This document shows positions 17,860 to 26,910 of a stretch of 64,000 nucleotides of DNA, one piece after another (the first letter of the stretch is position 1; every line of letters begins with the position of its first letter). Origin of the DNA: an uncultured beta proteobacterium (GTDB lineage: Bacteria; Pseudomonadota; Gammaproteobacteria; Burkholderiales; Burkholderiaceae_C); assembly GCA_903828665.1 (NCBI GenBank), contig CAIKMZ010000084.1, positions 1 to 64,000 on the forward strand, in the 5' to 3' direction. The notes beneath the pieces were generated by a model. The model saw only the letters and a list, made by a program, of their open reading frames with translations, was not told the DNA's origin and did not search any database. A program made the translations under genes and the position numbers.

Positions 17860-17994
17860 GAGAACTCCTGTGAATGGCGGAAAACCCGCAAGAAATGACT
17901 GCGCCGAGTATATCGGCAGGCTGTTTCCGCTTGGTAAACAGGGTTGACCGCCTTGCCGAGCTTGGGGCCAGGATCGATTCGCCGCCGGGCCAGG

Positions 17995-18759
17995 TCACCG
18001 CGCCAGCGTCACGCCGCCATCCACCACCAGCGTCTCGCCCACGACATAGTCGCCGGCACGCGAGGCCAGGTAGATCGCGGCGCCGGCCATGTCGGCGTCA
18101 ACGCCGATGCGCCCGGCCGGAACGCGCGCCGACACCTCCTGCGCGTGGTCGCGCGCGTCGCGGTTCATCTCGGAGGCAAAGGCGCCGGGCGCGATGCCCG
18201 ACACGACGATGTTGTCCTGGATCAGGCGCAGCGCCATGCGGCGCGTCAGGTGGATCAGGCCGGCCTTGCTCGCCGCGTAGGAATAGGTCTCCTGCGGATT
18301 GACCGACACGCCGTCGATCGACGCGATGTTGATGACCTTGGCGGCGCGCACCTTGCCCGCCGTGCGCAGTTGGGGGGCGAGCGCCTGGGTCAGGAAGAAA
18401 GGTGTCTTCAGGTTCAGATCGACGACCTTGTCCCAGCCGCTTTCCGGAAACTCGTCAAACGGCGCACCCCAGGCGGCGCCAGCGTTGTTCACCAGGATGT
18501 CAAGCTGCGGCTCGAGCGCGCTGTAGGCCGCCGCCAACGCGCGCGCGCCTTCCAGCGTAGAGACATCGGCCGGCAGCGACACGCAGTGGCCCAGATGACT
18601 GAGCTCGCGCGCTGTCTGGTCGCAGGCCGCCGCCTTGCGCGCCGAAATGTAGACGCGTGCACCCTGCGTCAGAAAGCCCTCGGCGATCATGCGGCCGATG
18701 CCGCGCGAACCGCCGGTGATCAGCGCGCTGCGGCCTTCGAGAGAAAAGAGATGTTTCAT
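17995..18759 (-). CDS. SDR-family oxidoreductase
   Basis: A 254-residue classical SDR with TGGSRGIGRMIA (cofactor loop, about 16-27), NNAG (about 90-93), a catalytic serine in NIASIDG and YSYAASKAG. It resembles RhlG/gluconate-5-dehydrogenase-like SDRs. It stands alone, with no pathway neighbour to name a substrate. Its upstream gap to rhlE is 74 bases, so the two may be co-transcribed. Confidence 0.85.
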   Translation of the reverse strand: MKHLFSLEGRSALITGGSRGIGRMIAEGFLTQGARVYISARKAAACDQTARELSHLGHCVSLPADVSTLEGARALAAAYSALEPQLDILVNNAGAAWGAPFDEFPESGWDKVVDLNLKTPFFLTQALAPQLRTAGKVRAAKVINIASIDGVSVNPQETYSYAASKAGLIHLTRRMALRLIQDNIVVSGIAPGAFASEMNRDARDHAQEVSARVPAGRIGVDADMAGAAIYLASRAGDYVVGETLVVDGGVTLAR

Positions 18760-18833
18760 GGACTGCCCCTGTCAACGGTTGGAACGTGGAAAAGAATCCG
18801 GCGCAGCATAGCCGGACTCGATGCCGGATCGCG

Positions 18834-20093
18834 TCACCTGGGCGTCTGGGCCGCAGCGGCGCGCAGCTTGTCCTTCTTGCTCGGGCGCCGGCCCTTGACG
18901 CCGCCGTTGCCGCTGGTGTCACCGCCTGGCCCGGCAGCCGGGTCGACCGGTGTCGGCTCAAAGCCCTCGACCTGCTCGCGCGGCAGGCTCAGGCCGTGGT
19001 TCTTCTCGATCAGGCGCAAATGCGCCTCGGTGCCCGCATTGACGAAGCTCACGGCCACACCGCGCTCGCCGGCGCGTCCGGTGCGGCCGATGCGGTGCGT
19101 GTAGTCGAGCGCCGAGCGTGGCAGATCGTAGTTGACCACCACCGGCAACTGCGCGATGTCCAGGCCGCGCGCCGCCACGTCGGTGGCGATCACGACCTTG
19201 AGACGCGAGGCTTTGAAGTCCGCCAGCACCTGGGTTCGCTTGCCCTGGCTCAGGTTGCCGTGAAACGGTTCGGCGTTGATGCGGCCCTTGCGCAGCTTGT
19301 CGGCCACCATCTCGGTGGCGTGCTTGGTCGCGACAAAGACCAAGACCCGGCTCCAGTGGTTCTGCTTGATCAGGTGCAGCAGCAACTGCGTGCGCCGGGC
19401 CGCGTCGACCTCGATCGCGCGCTGCGCGATGTGCGGCGCGCCCTGCGGCTCGGACTCAACCGTGACACGTACCGGGTCGCGCAGCAGCGTGCGCGCCAGG
19501 GTCTGCACCGCAGGCGGGAACGTGGCCGAGAAGAACAGGTTCTGGCGCTGTGCCGGCAGCAGCTCGAGGATGCGCGAGAGCTCTTCGGCAAAGCCCAGGT
19601 CGAACAGGCGATCGGCTTCATCGAGCACCAGCATCGCCACGTCGGCCAGCGTGAGCGCGTTGTGGGCGATCAGGTCGATCAGCCGGCCTGGCGTCGCCAC
19701 CATGATGTCGGTGCCGCCGCGCAGCCGCATCATCTGCGGATTGATCGAAACGCCGCCGAACACGATCGAGACCTTCAGGGGCGGCGACAAGTGCGCGCCC
19801 AGGCCGCGGATCTCCTCGCCGACCTGGGCCGCGAGTTCGCGCGTCGGCACCAGGACCAGCGCGCGCAGCAGCCGCGGCTGGCTCGGCGCGATGTGCTCCA
19901 GGCGCTGTAGCAACGGCAGGGCAAAGGCCACGGTCTTGCCGGACCCGGTTTGGGCGCTGGCAAGCAGGTCGCGCCCCTGCAAGGCGGCCGGCAGCGCGGC
20001 CAGTTGAACCGGCGTCGGCGCCGGATAGGCCTTGTCCGCCACGGAGCGCAGCAGCGCCGGCGAAAGACCGAAGGATGAAAATGGCATGGGCAC
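18834..20093 (-). CDS. rhlE: DEAD-box RNA helicase, RhlE type
   Basis: A 419-residue helicase: Q-motif at the start (FSSFGLSPALLRSV), AQTGSGKT near residue 43-50, PTRELAAQV, VLDEADRLFDLGF, SAT and HRIGRTGRAGERG. The C-terminal tail (about 365-419) is basic and low in complexity, as in RhlE proteins of RNA decay and ribosome assembly. It lacks the DbpA RNA-binding domain, so it is not a duplicate of the gene at 16045. The DUF6172 gene is divergent, 57 bases away. Confidence 0.9.
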   Translation of the reverse strand: MPMPFSSFGLSPALLRSVADKAYPAPTPVQLAALPAALQGRDLLASAQTGSGKTVAFALPLLQRLEHIAPSQPRLLRALVLVPTRELAAQVGEEIRGLGAHLSPPLKVSIVFGGVSINPQMMRLRGGTDIMVATPGRLIDLIAHNALTLADVAMLVLDEADRLFDLGFAEELSRILELLPAQRQNLFFSATFPPAVQTLARTLLRDPVRVTVESEPQGAPHIAQRAIEVDAARRTQLLLHLIKQNHWSRVLVFVATKHATEMVADKLRKGRINAEPFHGNLSQGKRTQVLADFKASRLKVVIATDVAARGLDIAQLPVVVNYDLPRSALDYTHRIGRTGRAGERGVAVSFVNAGTEAHLRLIEKNHGLSLPREQVEGFEPTPVDPAAGPGGDTSGNGGVKGRRPSKKDKLRAAAAQTPR

Positions 20094-20150
20094 AGGCCTG
20101 TCTAAGGGAAAAAGCCGGGATCATCCGGCGCGCGCCGCATAATTGCAGCG

Positions 20151-20438
20151 ATGAAGAAAACATTCCTATTAAACATCGAAGGCAAGAACCGTGACCGCGT
20201 GATCGAGGCCACCAAGCACGAAATCCGCAAATACGTGAAGCGCGAACGGAACAAGCCGCTGCCCGAGGGCGTCGATTACTGGGATTTCGACTGCCGCTTC
20301 GGAAGCACCCCGCAGGACGCAGCTGAGTCCCACTTCGCCAACCTCACGGCCCTGATCGACGCGCTTGCGAGTGAAGGCGGCGCCGCGTTCTACCTCGAAC
20401 TGCTGGCCAAACCCGGCCATCGCGTGGCTCGGGGATAA
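20151..20438 (+). CDS. DUF6172 family small protein
   Basis: A 95-residue protein. I recognise the family pattern: MKKTF at the start, IRKYVKRERNKPLPEGVDYW, WDFDCRFG and ending in LLAKPGH. Basic N-terminal half and acidic C-terminal half; no known function. It is common in beta- and gammaproteobacteria. The next small gene follows after 38 bases. Confidence 0.8.
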   Translation: MKKTFLLNIEGKNRDRVIEATKHEIRKYVKRERNKPLPEGVDYWDFDCRFGSTPQDAAESHFANLTALIDALASEGGAAFYLELLAKPGHRVARG

Positions 20439-20476
20439 TCGCGCCATCTCGTTTTTATTTTCAATGGAGTTATTTC

Positions 20477-20644
20477 ATGGCCAAAGAGTTCCGTACCGAA
20501 GCTGACCGCAAGGCAAGCCCCCGTCCCGTGCCACCCAAGGGCGTTTGCTTTACTGCCCCCCAGGGACAGAAGCGCAGCCTGGAACGCGGCACCGCGACCA
20601 ACAACAAGAAGAACCCGGGCAAGCGCTGCAAAAAGGGCGGCTGA
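20477..20644 (+). CDS. Small basic conserved-looking protein (55 aa)
   Basis: An unannotated-sized gene: ATG 20477, TGA 20642-20644, with GGAG at 20466-20469. The 55 residues are very basic, with a lysine-rich tail (NNKKNPGKRCKKGG), two cysteines (24 and 51) and no hydrophobic segment. Charge and size suggest an RNA- or ribosome-associated protein, but this is only inference. Codon choice is GC-rich like its neighbours, which supports it as a real gene. It shares the strand with the DUF6172 gene. Confidence 0.65.
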   Translation: MAKEFRTEADRKASPRPVPPKGVCFTAPQGQKRSLERGTATNNKKNPGKRCKKGG

Positions 20645-20701
20645 GCGTTTGAAATGCACGGACATCAAATACCTGGCTGGCCAGGTCACGCCTGATGTCA
20701 A

Positions 20702-20730
20702 GCGAAGCCTGACGATTCTTCAGGCTTCGC
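20702..20730. terminator. Perfect 11-bp hairpin between convergent genes
   Basis: GCGAAGCCTGA (20702-20712), a 7-base loop and TCAGGCTTCGC (20720-20730) form a perfect stem. The right arm contains the stop codon of the minus-strand gene. It lies between two convergent genes and could stop transcription both ways, although neither side has a clear T-tract. Confidence 0.6.
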
Positions 20731-21214
20731 ACTGTTTCGGACCGCATGGAGGCGGTACAACTCGAAGCGAGGCGTTGAGGATGTCCTTTTCCTCTTGATC
20801 CGAGAGCGCGGCAATCGCGCTTACCGCACTGGCGTAGTGCTGCTCGTGAAGCGCATGCTCGCTGGCTGCGCACGCCACGTTCGCCGCCACAAGGTGAGCG
20901 TAGGCCACTTCCCATGGCGCGGCGGATGCACCGAGAAAATGCAGTTGCGACTGCGCCAGGTAGTGCCTAGCTGGTCCGGGAAGGCGCAGAAGTCCGTAGA
21001 CATGCGCGACGAGTTGCGCAGCATGCGCACGATTCGAGGCATCGCCCACGATCTTCCACAAGTACATGGCCGCGTGCGCGGCCTGCAGCATCTCCTCATC
21101 CTCCTCTGACGTGCGGGTCAGCGTGTCGGCGAGCGCCCAGACACGGTTGTTGGCTTGCGAGGCAACGCGCCTGCGCCACAGCGCGGTTTCTTCGGGACTT
21201 GGCTTTTCTGCCAT
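20720..21214 (-). CDS. Helical hypothetical protein (164 aa)
   Basis: I do not recognise this protein. The ATG at 21214 has a strong AAGGAGG ten bases upstream, which decides the start. The sequence is alanine-rich and helical throughout, with repeated helix pairs (AAHAAMYLWKIVGD, AAQLVAHVYGLLRL, AYAHLVAANVACAASEHALH) that look TPR-like. No signal peptide or membrane segment. It ends in PPPCGPKQCEA with two cysteines. Convergent with the 55-residue gene across the hairpin at 20702. Confidence 0.7.
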   Translation of the reverse strand: MAEKPSPEETALWRRRVASQANNRVWALADTLTRTSEEDEEMLQAAHAAMYLWKIVGDASNRAHAAQLVAHVYGLLRLPGPARHYLAQSQLHFLGASAAPWEVAYAHLVAANVACAASEHALHEQHYASAVSAIAALSDQEEKDILNASLRVVPPPCGPKQCEA

Positions 21215-21371
21215 GAAATACAGCCTCCTTCCTGGTTTGCACAGGCTGACGAGGCTGTGCAAAAGCTCGATTTAGTCGCAGGCCCGCATGAGGCGCCGGC
21301 CCATGCCTCAGTCTCTGCCACCAACATCCCTACTCGAGTTGAGGACGGAGTCGACGGCCTGTCCCGCAAAG

Positions 21372-24300
21372 CTACATATTGCGCCGGTACTGCCCGCCCA
21401 CCTCAAACAGCGCGTTGGTGATCTGACCGAGCGAACAGACGCGCACGGCGTCCATCAGCACTTCGAACACGTTCTTGTTCTCGATCACGGCCTGCTGCAG
21501 GCGTTTGAGCTGGGCCGGTGATTCGTTGGCGTGCAGCGCGTGGAAGTCGGTCAGGCGCTTGAGCTGGCTCTGCTTTTCCTCGTCGGTGGAACGCGCCAGT
21601 TCGAGCTTGTCGAGCACGGCGTCGCCATGCGGGTTGCGGAAGGTGTTGACGCCGATGATGGGCAGCTCGCCCGTGTGCTTGAGCATCTCGTAGTGCATCG
21701 ATTCGTCCTGGATGCGGCCGCGCTGGTAGCCGGTCTCCATGGCGCCGAGCACGCCGCCGCGCTCGGCGATGCGCTCGAACTCGGTCAGCACGGCTTCTTC
21801 GAGCAGTTCGGTGAGTTCCTCGATGATGAAGGCGCCCTGCGACGGGTTCTCGTTCTTGGCCAGGCCCCACTCGCGGTTGATGATGAGCTGGATCGCCATC
21901 GCGCGGCGCACCGAGTCCTCGGTCGGCGTCGTGATGGCTTCATCAAACGCGTTGGTGTGCAGGCTGTTGCAGTTGTCGTAGATCGCGATCAGCGCCTGCA
22001 GCGTGGTGCGGATGTCGTTGAACTGGATCTCCTGCGCGTGCAGGCTGCGCCCGCTGGTCTGGATGTGGTACTTGAGCTTCTGGCTGCGCTCGTTGGCGCC
22101 GTACTTCTCCTTCATAGCAACCGCCCAGATGCGCCGCGCCACGCGGCCCATCACGGTGTACTCGGGGTCCATGCCGTTGGAGAAGAAGAAGCTCAGGTTC
22201 GGCGCGAAATCGTCGATGTGCATGCCGCGCGCCAGATAGGCTTCGACAAAGGTGAAGCCGTTCGAGAGCGTGAAGGCGAGCTGGCTGATCGGATTCGCGC
22301 CGGCCTCGGCGATGTGGTAGCCGCTGATCGAGACCGAGTAGAAATTGCGCACCCGGTTGTGCACGAAGTACTCGGCGATGTCGCCCATGACCTTGAGGCT
22401 GAACTCGGTCGAGAACAGGCAAGTGTTCTGGCCCTGGTCTTCCTTCAGGATGTCCGCCTGCACCGTGCCGCGCACGTTTTCCTGCACCCATTCGCGGATT
22501 TTTTCGAGCTCGGTGTCGGTCGGATCGCGACCGTTGTCGGCCTTGAACTTGTCGATGTTCTGGTCGATCGCCGTGTTCATGAACATGGCCAGGATGCTCG
22601 GCGCCGGGCCGTTGATCGTCATCGAGACCGAGGTGCTCGGGCTGCACAGGTCAAAGCCGCTGTAGAGCACCTTGAGGTCGTCGATGGTGGCGATGCTGAC
22701 GCCGCTGTTGCCGATCTTGCCGTAGATGTCGGGCCGCGGATCGGGGTCGTTGCCATACAGCGTGACCGAATCGAAGGCGGTGGACAGGCGCTTGGCCGCC
22801 ATGCCCGAGCTCAGCAGCTTGAAGCGCCTGTTGGTGCGAAAGGCATCGCCCTCGCCGGCGAACATGCGGGTCGGGTCTTCGCCCTCGCGCTTGAAGGCAA
22901 AGGTGCCGGCGGTATAGGGGTAGCTGCCGGGCACGTTGTCCAGGGCCAGCCACTTCAGGATTTCGCCGTGGTCTTCGTACTGGGGCAAGGCCACCTTGCG
23001 GATCGTCGTGCCGCTCAGGCTCTTGCTGGTCAGGGCCGTGCGCAGTTCCTTGTCGCGGATCTTGACCACGTATTCGTCGCCGGCGTAGGCCGCCCGCATT
23101 ATCGGCCACTGCGTGAGCAGTTTGCGCTCGGCGGCGCCGAGCTGTTCCTCGCGCTGCGCCGCCAGATCCAGCACGGCCTCATAAGCGTTGGTCTTGCCGG
23201 CGTCGGCGAGCTTGAGCATGCGGCCGCTCTCGCGCAACTGCTGGATTTCCCGCGCCAGCTTGGCCTGGGCGCGCGCGCGCTTCTTGTAGCCGCGCACGGT
23301 GTCGGCGATTTCGGCCAGATAGCGGCTGCGCGCGGCCGGCACGACCGGCGTCTGGTTCGTGCTGTGGCGCACCTGGACCAGCGGCAGGCTGCCTTCCTTG
23401 AACGGCAGTCCCAAACCCGCGAGCCGGACCTTGAGCGCCTGGTACAGCGCGGTGACGCCGTCGTCGTTGAAGCGCGCGGCCATGGTGCCGAACACCGGCA
23501 TTTGGTCGGCCGGGGTGGTGAAGGCTTCCTTGTTGCGCTGCACCTGCTTGGCCACATCGCGCAGGGCGTCGAGCGCGCCCTTGCGGTCGAACTTGTTGAT
23601 GGCGATGAATTCGGCAAAGTCGAGCATGTCAATCTTCTCGAGCTGACTGGCGGCGCCGAACTCGGGCGTCATCACGTACATCGGCACGTCAACGTGCGGC
23701 ACGATGGCCGCGTCGCCCTGGCCGATGCCCGAGGTCTCGACCACGATCAGGTCGAAGCCCGCCACCTTGCAGGCGGCGATCACGTCGGGCAATGCGGCGC
23801 TGATTTCGGAGCCGAAGTCGCGCGTGGCCAGGCTGCGCATGAAGACGCGCGGTCCCTGGCGCCACGGCGAAATGGCGTTCATGCGGATGCGGTCGCCGAG
23901 CAGGGCGCCGCCGGTCTTGCGGCGCGACGGATCGATGCTGATCAGCGCCACGCGCAGACTGTCGTCCTGATCCAGCCGCAGGCGGCGGATCAGCTCATCG
24001 GTCAGCGACGACTTGCCGGCGCCACCGGTTCCCGTGATGCCGAGCACCGGCACCTTCTTCGTGGCGGCCTGGGTCCTGATCTCGTCGACCAGCGCCGTGA
24101 ACGCGGCCGGGCGCGCGCCCTTGTCGACGCCGGCGGCCTTCTCGTTCTCCAGCGCCGTGATGAGCTGCGCCAGCGCGCGCCAGCTCATCTCGCCGTGGCC
24201 CTGGATGGCCGCGATCGACTGCGGCGCGTAGCCGGAGAGGTCCTTGTCGCAGCGCATCACCATCTCGCCGATCATGCCGGCCAGCCCCATCCGCTGCCCG

Positions 24301-24698
24301 TCCTCCGGGCTGTAGATGCGGGTCACGCCGTAGGCCTGCAATTCCCGGATTTCGGGCGGCACGATGACGCCGCCACCGCCGCCGAAGACCTGGATGTGGG
24401 CGCCGCCGCGCGCCTTGAGCAGGTCCACCATGTACTTGAAATACTCGACGTGGCCGCCCTGGTAGGAACTGATGGCGATGCCCTGCGCGTCTTCCTGCAG
24501 GGCCGCGGTCACCACTTCCTCGACGCTGCGGTTGTGCCCGAGGTGAATCACCTCGGCGCCCATGCTCATCAGGATGCGGCGCATGATGTTGATGGCGGCA
24601 TCGTGGCCGTCGAACAGGCTGGCAGCCGTGACGAAACGCACCTTGTTGAGCGGCCGGTAAGCGGCAAGCGCCTTGAATTGGTCAGACAGATCGGTCAT
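21372..24698 (-). CDS. icmF: Fused isobutyryl-CoA mutase IcmF
   Basis: A 1108-residue, coenzyme B12-dependent mutase that interconverts isobutyryl-CoA and n-butyryl-CoA (some members also pivalyl/isovaleryl-CoA). Domains in order: B12-binding (about 15-150, with FDGHDAA giving the axial His32), MeaB/MeaI-type GTPase chaperone (about 215-470, P-loop GTGGAGKSS at 223-231), linker, and the TIM-barrel substrate domain (about 560-1090). The substrate region [20 protein letters not shown] lacks the MYTFRPWT signature of methylmalonyl-CoA mutase, which supports the isobutyryl type. ATG 24698 follows GGAGCTACAAC. A palindrome at 24763-24778 lies about 65-80 bases upstream. Confidence 0.93.
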   Translation of the reverse strand: MTDLSDQFKALAAYRPLNKVRFVTAASLFDGHDAAINIMRRILMSMGAEVIHLGHNRSVEEVVTAALQEDAQGIAISSYQGGHVEYFKYMVDLLKARGGAHIQVFGGGGGVIVPPEIRELQAYGVTRIYSPEDGQRMGLAGMIGEMVMRCDKDLSGYAPQSIAAIQGHGEMSWRALAQLITALENEKAAGVDKGARPAAFTALVDEIRTQAATKKVPVLGITGTGGAGKSSLTDELIRRLRLDQDDSLRVALISIDPSRRKTGGALLGDRIRMNAISPWRQGPRVFMRSLATRDFGSEISAALPDVIAACKVAGFDLIVVETSGIGQGDAAIVPHVDVPMYVMTPEFGAASQLEKIDMLDFAEFIAINKFDRKGALDALRDVAKQVQRNKEAFTTPADQMPVFGTMAARFNDDGVTALYQALKVRLAGLGLPFKEGSLPLVQVRHSTNQTPVVPAARSRYLAEIADTVRGYKKRARAQAKLAREIQQLRESGRMLKLADAGKTNAYEAVLDLAAQREEQLGAAERKLLTQWPIMRAAYAGDEYVVKIRDKELRTALTSKSLSGTTIRKVALPQYEDHGEILKWLALDNVPGSYPYTAGTFAFKREGEDPTRMFAGEGDAFRTNRRFKLLSSGMAAKRLSTAFDSVTLYGNDPDPRPDIYGKIGNSGVSIATIDDLKVLYSGFDLCSPSTSVSMTINGPAPSILAMFMNTAIDQNIDKFKADNGRDPTDTELEKIREWVQENVRGTVQADILKEDQGQNTCLFSTEFSLKVMGDIAEYFVHNRVRNFYSVSISGYHIAEAGANPISQLAFTLSNGFTFVEAYLARGMHIDDFAPNLSFFFSNGMDPEYTVMGRVARRIWAVAMKEKYGANERSQKLKYHIQTSGRSLHAQEIQFNDIRTTLQALIAIYDNCNSLHTNAFDEAITTPTEDSVRRAMAIQLIINREWGLAKNENPSQGAFIIEELTELLEEAVLTEFERIAERGGVLGAMETGYQRGRIQDESMHYEMLKHTGELPIIGVNTFRNPHGDAVLDKLELARSTDEEKQSQLKRLTDFHALHANESPAQLKRLQQAVIENKNVFEVLMDAVRVCSLGQITNALFEVGGQYRRNM

Positions 24699-24756
24699 GT
24701 TGTAGCTCCGGGGGTCGAGGGGTCGCAGAGTCAGCATTTGAACCGATTTCGCTGAC

Positions 24757-24778
24757 TTGACGTTGACGTAAACGTCAA
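24757..24778. promoter_or_regulatory. Palindromic operator upstream of icmF
   Basis: TTGACGTAAACGTCAA (24763-24778) is an inverted repeat whose halves match at 7 of 8 positions, preceded by a further TTGACG half-site (24757-24762). It resembles MerR-family sites such as those described for LiuR regulators of branched-chain acyl-CoA catabolism. No MerR gene is in the window. Confidence 0.55.
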
Positions 24779-24892
24779 TCTCAATCTTACCTTATCCACC
24801 ATGATCGCGGCGCCCTTGCGCCAGGCAACGCGAATCGTCGGGGCAGACTAAACTGCCGCCTGGGCCAGCAACAACAAAACCGGAGACACACG

Positions 24893-25684
24893 ATGACGAT
24901 AGCCAGACGCAATTTCTTCCAGAGCTCGGCGCTGCTCGGCGCCGGCACCCTGCTCGGCTGCGCCACGCCCGGCGTGGCGCAGCCGCAGGCCAGGACACCG
25001 TTTGCGGTGCCGGCAACCTACATCCCGATCATCGGCTCGGACGAATTGTTCCCGGTGCGCCGCATCTACTGCATCGGCCGCAACTACGCGGCGCACGCGC
25101 GCGAGATGGGGTCCGATCCGACGCGCGAGCCGCCCTTCTTCTTCCAGAAGCCGACCGACGCCATCCAGTACGTGGCGGCCGGCACGGTCGCCGACCACCC
25201 CTATCCGACGCTGACGAAGAACTACCATTACGAAGCCGAACTGGTCGCCGCTATCGGCAAGGGCGGGCGCCGCATCACGCCCGAGCAGGCGCTCTCGCAT
25301 GTCTTTGGCTACACACTGGGCCTCGACATGACGCGGCGCGACCTGCAGCGCGCCATGGGCGACGAGAAGAAGCCCTGGGAAATCGGCAAGAGCTTCGACC
25401 ATTCCGCACCGATCGGCGCCATCCACCCCGTTGCGCAGACCGGCCACTTCACGCAGGGCGCGATCTGGCTCAAGGTCAACGGCAAGACCAAGCAGAGCGC
25501 CAACCTGAACCAGATGCTGTGGTCGGTGGCGGAACAGATCGTCAAGCTGTCGGAAGCCTTCGAGCTGTTCCCGGGCGACATCATCTACTCGGGCACGCCC
25601 GAGAACGTGGGGCCGGTCGTCGTCGGCGACCTGATCGAAATGCACATCGACGGCCTGCCCGGCCTGAACGTGAAGATCGTCTAG
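24893..25684 (+). CDS. Fumarylacetoacetate hydrolase-family protein with export signal
   Basis: A 263-residue FAH-fold protein: IYCIGRNYAAHAREMG, PPFFFQKPTDAI, the metal-binding YEAELVAAIGKGG (E-x-E), GYTLGLDMTRRDLQ and a C-terminal FPGDIIYSGTPENVGPVVVGD. Relatives act on acylpyruvates, 2-oxoacids or related beta-diketones. Unlike ordinary FAH proteins it begins with a twin-arginine-like leader (ARRNFFQSSALLGAGTLLGC), which also contains a lipobox, so it may be an exported lipoprotein. It is divergent from icmF and 11 bases before a rhodanese gene. Confidence 0.82.
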   Translation: MTIARRNFFQSSALLGAGTLLGCATPGVAQPQARTPFAVPATYIPIIGSDELFPVRRIYCIGRNYAAHAREMGSDPTREPPFFFQKPTDAIQYVAAGTVADHPYPTLTKNYHYEAELVAAIGKGGRRITPEQALSHVFGYTLGLDMTRRDLQRAMGDEKKPWEIGKSFDHSAPIGAIHPVAQTGHFTQGAIWLKVNGKTKQSANLNQMLWSVAEQIVKLSEAFELFPGDIIYSGTPENVGPVVVGDLIEMHIDGLPGLNVKIV

Positions 25685-25695
25685 GGGTCGGCGGC

Positions 25696-26091
25696 ATGGC
25701 ACAGGATTACGCCGGCGACGTCACGCCGCAACAGGCATTCGAATGGTGGCAGCGCGGCGACGCCGTGCTGGTGGACGTGCGCAGCAGCGCGGAGCAGGAA
25801 TGGGTCGGCTTCGTGCCGGGCGCGATTGCCGTGCCGTGGAAGCAGTGGCCCGGCATGTTCATGAACAGCAACTTCGACCAGGCCTTGCGGGCCGCCGTGC
25901 CGCCCGGCAAGAAGGTCCTGCTGCTGTGCCGCAGCGGCGTGCGCTCGATCGCCGCGGCCCGGCGCGCCACCGAGCTCGGCCTGCAGGCCTACAACATCCT
26001 CGAAGGCTTCGAAGGCGATGCCGACGCAAACGGCCAGCGCGGGCACAAGGGCGGCTGGCGCCATCACGGCCTGCCCTGGCGCCAGGGCTGA
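25696..26091 (+). CDS. Rhodanese-like sulfurtransferase
   Basis: A 131-residue single-domain rhodanese. The catalytic loop is CRSGVRS (Cys near residue 77), preceded by VLVDVRSSAEQEWVGFVPGA. It would move sulfane sulfur as a cytoplasmic persulfide carrier. I chose the ATG at 25696; longer frames run into the FAH gene. A tail with GHKGGWRHHGLPW is typical of bacterial single-domain rhodaneses. coaX starts 21 bases downstream. Confidence 0.88.
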   Translation: MAQDYAGDVTPQQAFEWWQRGDAVLVDVRSSAEQEWVGFVPGAIAVPWKQWPGMFMNSNFDQALRAAVPPGKKVLLLCRSGVRSIAAARRATELGLQAYNILEGFEGDADANGQRGHKGGWRHHGLPWRQG

Positions 26092-26112
26092 GATCTTCGT
26101 GATAATCGCGCC

Positions 26113-26892
26113 ATGACTTTTCTGGCAATCGACGTCGGCAACACGCGCCTGAAGTGGGCGCTGTACCAATCTCCCCATCCGCATGCAGCGGTATTGGCCC
26201 AAGGCGTCGAGTTCCTCGACAACATCGACAAGCTCGCTGAAGGCGCCTGGGCGACGCTGGCGCCGCCGACGCAGATGCTCGGCTGCGTCGTAGCCGGCGA
26301 CGCCGTGCGGCGCCGCGTCGAGGAACAGATGGAGATCTGGGACGTGGCCGCGCAATGGGTGGTGTCAAGCGCGGCGGAAGCCGGCATCAGCAACGGCTAC
26401 GACTACCCGGCACGCCTGGGCGCGGACCGCTGGGTCGCGATGATCGGCGCCTGGCACTGCGCGCTGGCGCAAGGCCCGGCGCGCCCGATGGTCGTCGTCA
26501 TGGTCGGCACCGCCGTCACGGTCGACGCGATCGACGCCAGCGGCAAGTTTCTCGGCGGCCTGATCCTGCCCGGCCACGGCATCATGCTGCGCGCGCTGGA
26601 ATCGGGCACCGCCGGGCTGCACGTGCCCACCGGCGATGTGCGCGAGTTCCCGACCAACACCAGCGACGCGCTGACCAGCGGCGGCACCTTCGCCATTGCC
26701 GGCGCCGTCGAGCGCATGGTGCAGCACGTGCGCAACCACTGCGGCGCCGAGCCCAAATGCATCATGACCGGGGGTGCCGGCTGGAAGATGGCGCCGAGCA
26801 TGTCGGTGCAGTTCGAACTGGTGGACAACCTGATCTTCGACGGCCTGCTGGCAATGGCCGAACTGCGCTTTGCCAGCACGATCCAAGGCTGA
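26113..26892 (+). CDS. coaX: Type III pantothenate kinase
   Basis: A 259-residue ASKHA-fold kinase for the first step of CoA synthesis. Seen: [13 protein letters not shown] (phosphate 1), [24 protein letters not shown] (phosphate 2), and the C-terminal adenosine motif region IMTGGAGW. Length is normal. In many betaproteobacteria it follows birA; here it follows FAH and rhodanese genes instead. Confidence 0.93.
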   Translation: MTFLAIDVGNTRLKWALYQSPHPHAAVLAQGVEFLDNIDKLAEGAWATLAPPTQMLGCVVAGDAVRRRVEEQMEIWDVAAQWVVSSAAEAGISNGYDYPARLGADRWVAMIGAWHCALAQGPARPMVVVMVGTAVTVDAIDASGKFLGGLILPGHGIMLRALESGTAGLHVPTGDVREFPTNTSDALTSGGTFAIAGAVERMVQHVRNHCGAEPKCIMTGGAGWKMAPSMSVQFELVDNLIFDGLLAMAELRFASTIQG

Positions 26893-26910
26893 TCCCGAGC
26901 CAGACTAGCG

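Noticed and set aside
16045..20093. DbpA and RhlE as a duplicated helicase pair
   Set aside because: They have different C-terminal parts (DbpA RNA-binding domain against a basic tail) and different families.
21531..24755. A 1074-codon open frame antisense to icmF
   Set aside because: High GC leaves long antisense frames; its residues are His/Arg/Gln-rich with no family pattern, and icmF accounts for the DNA.
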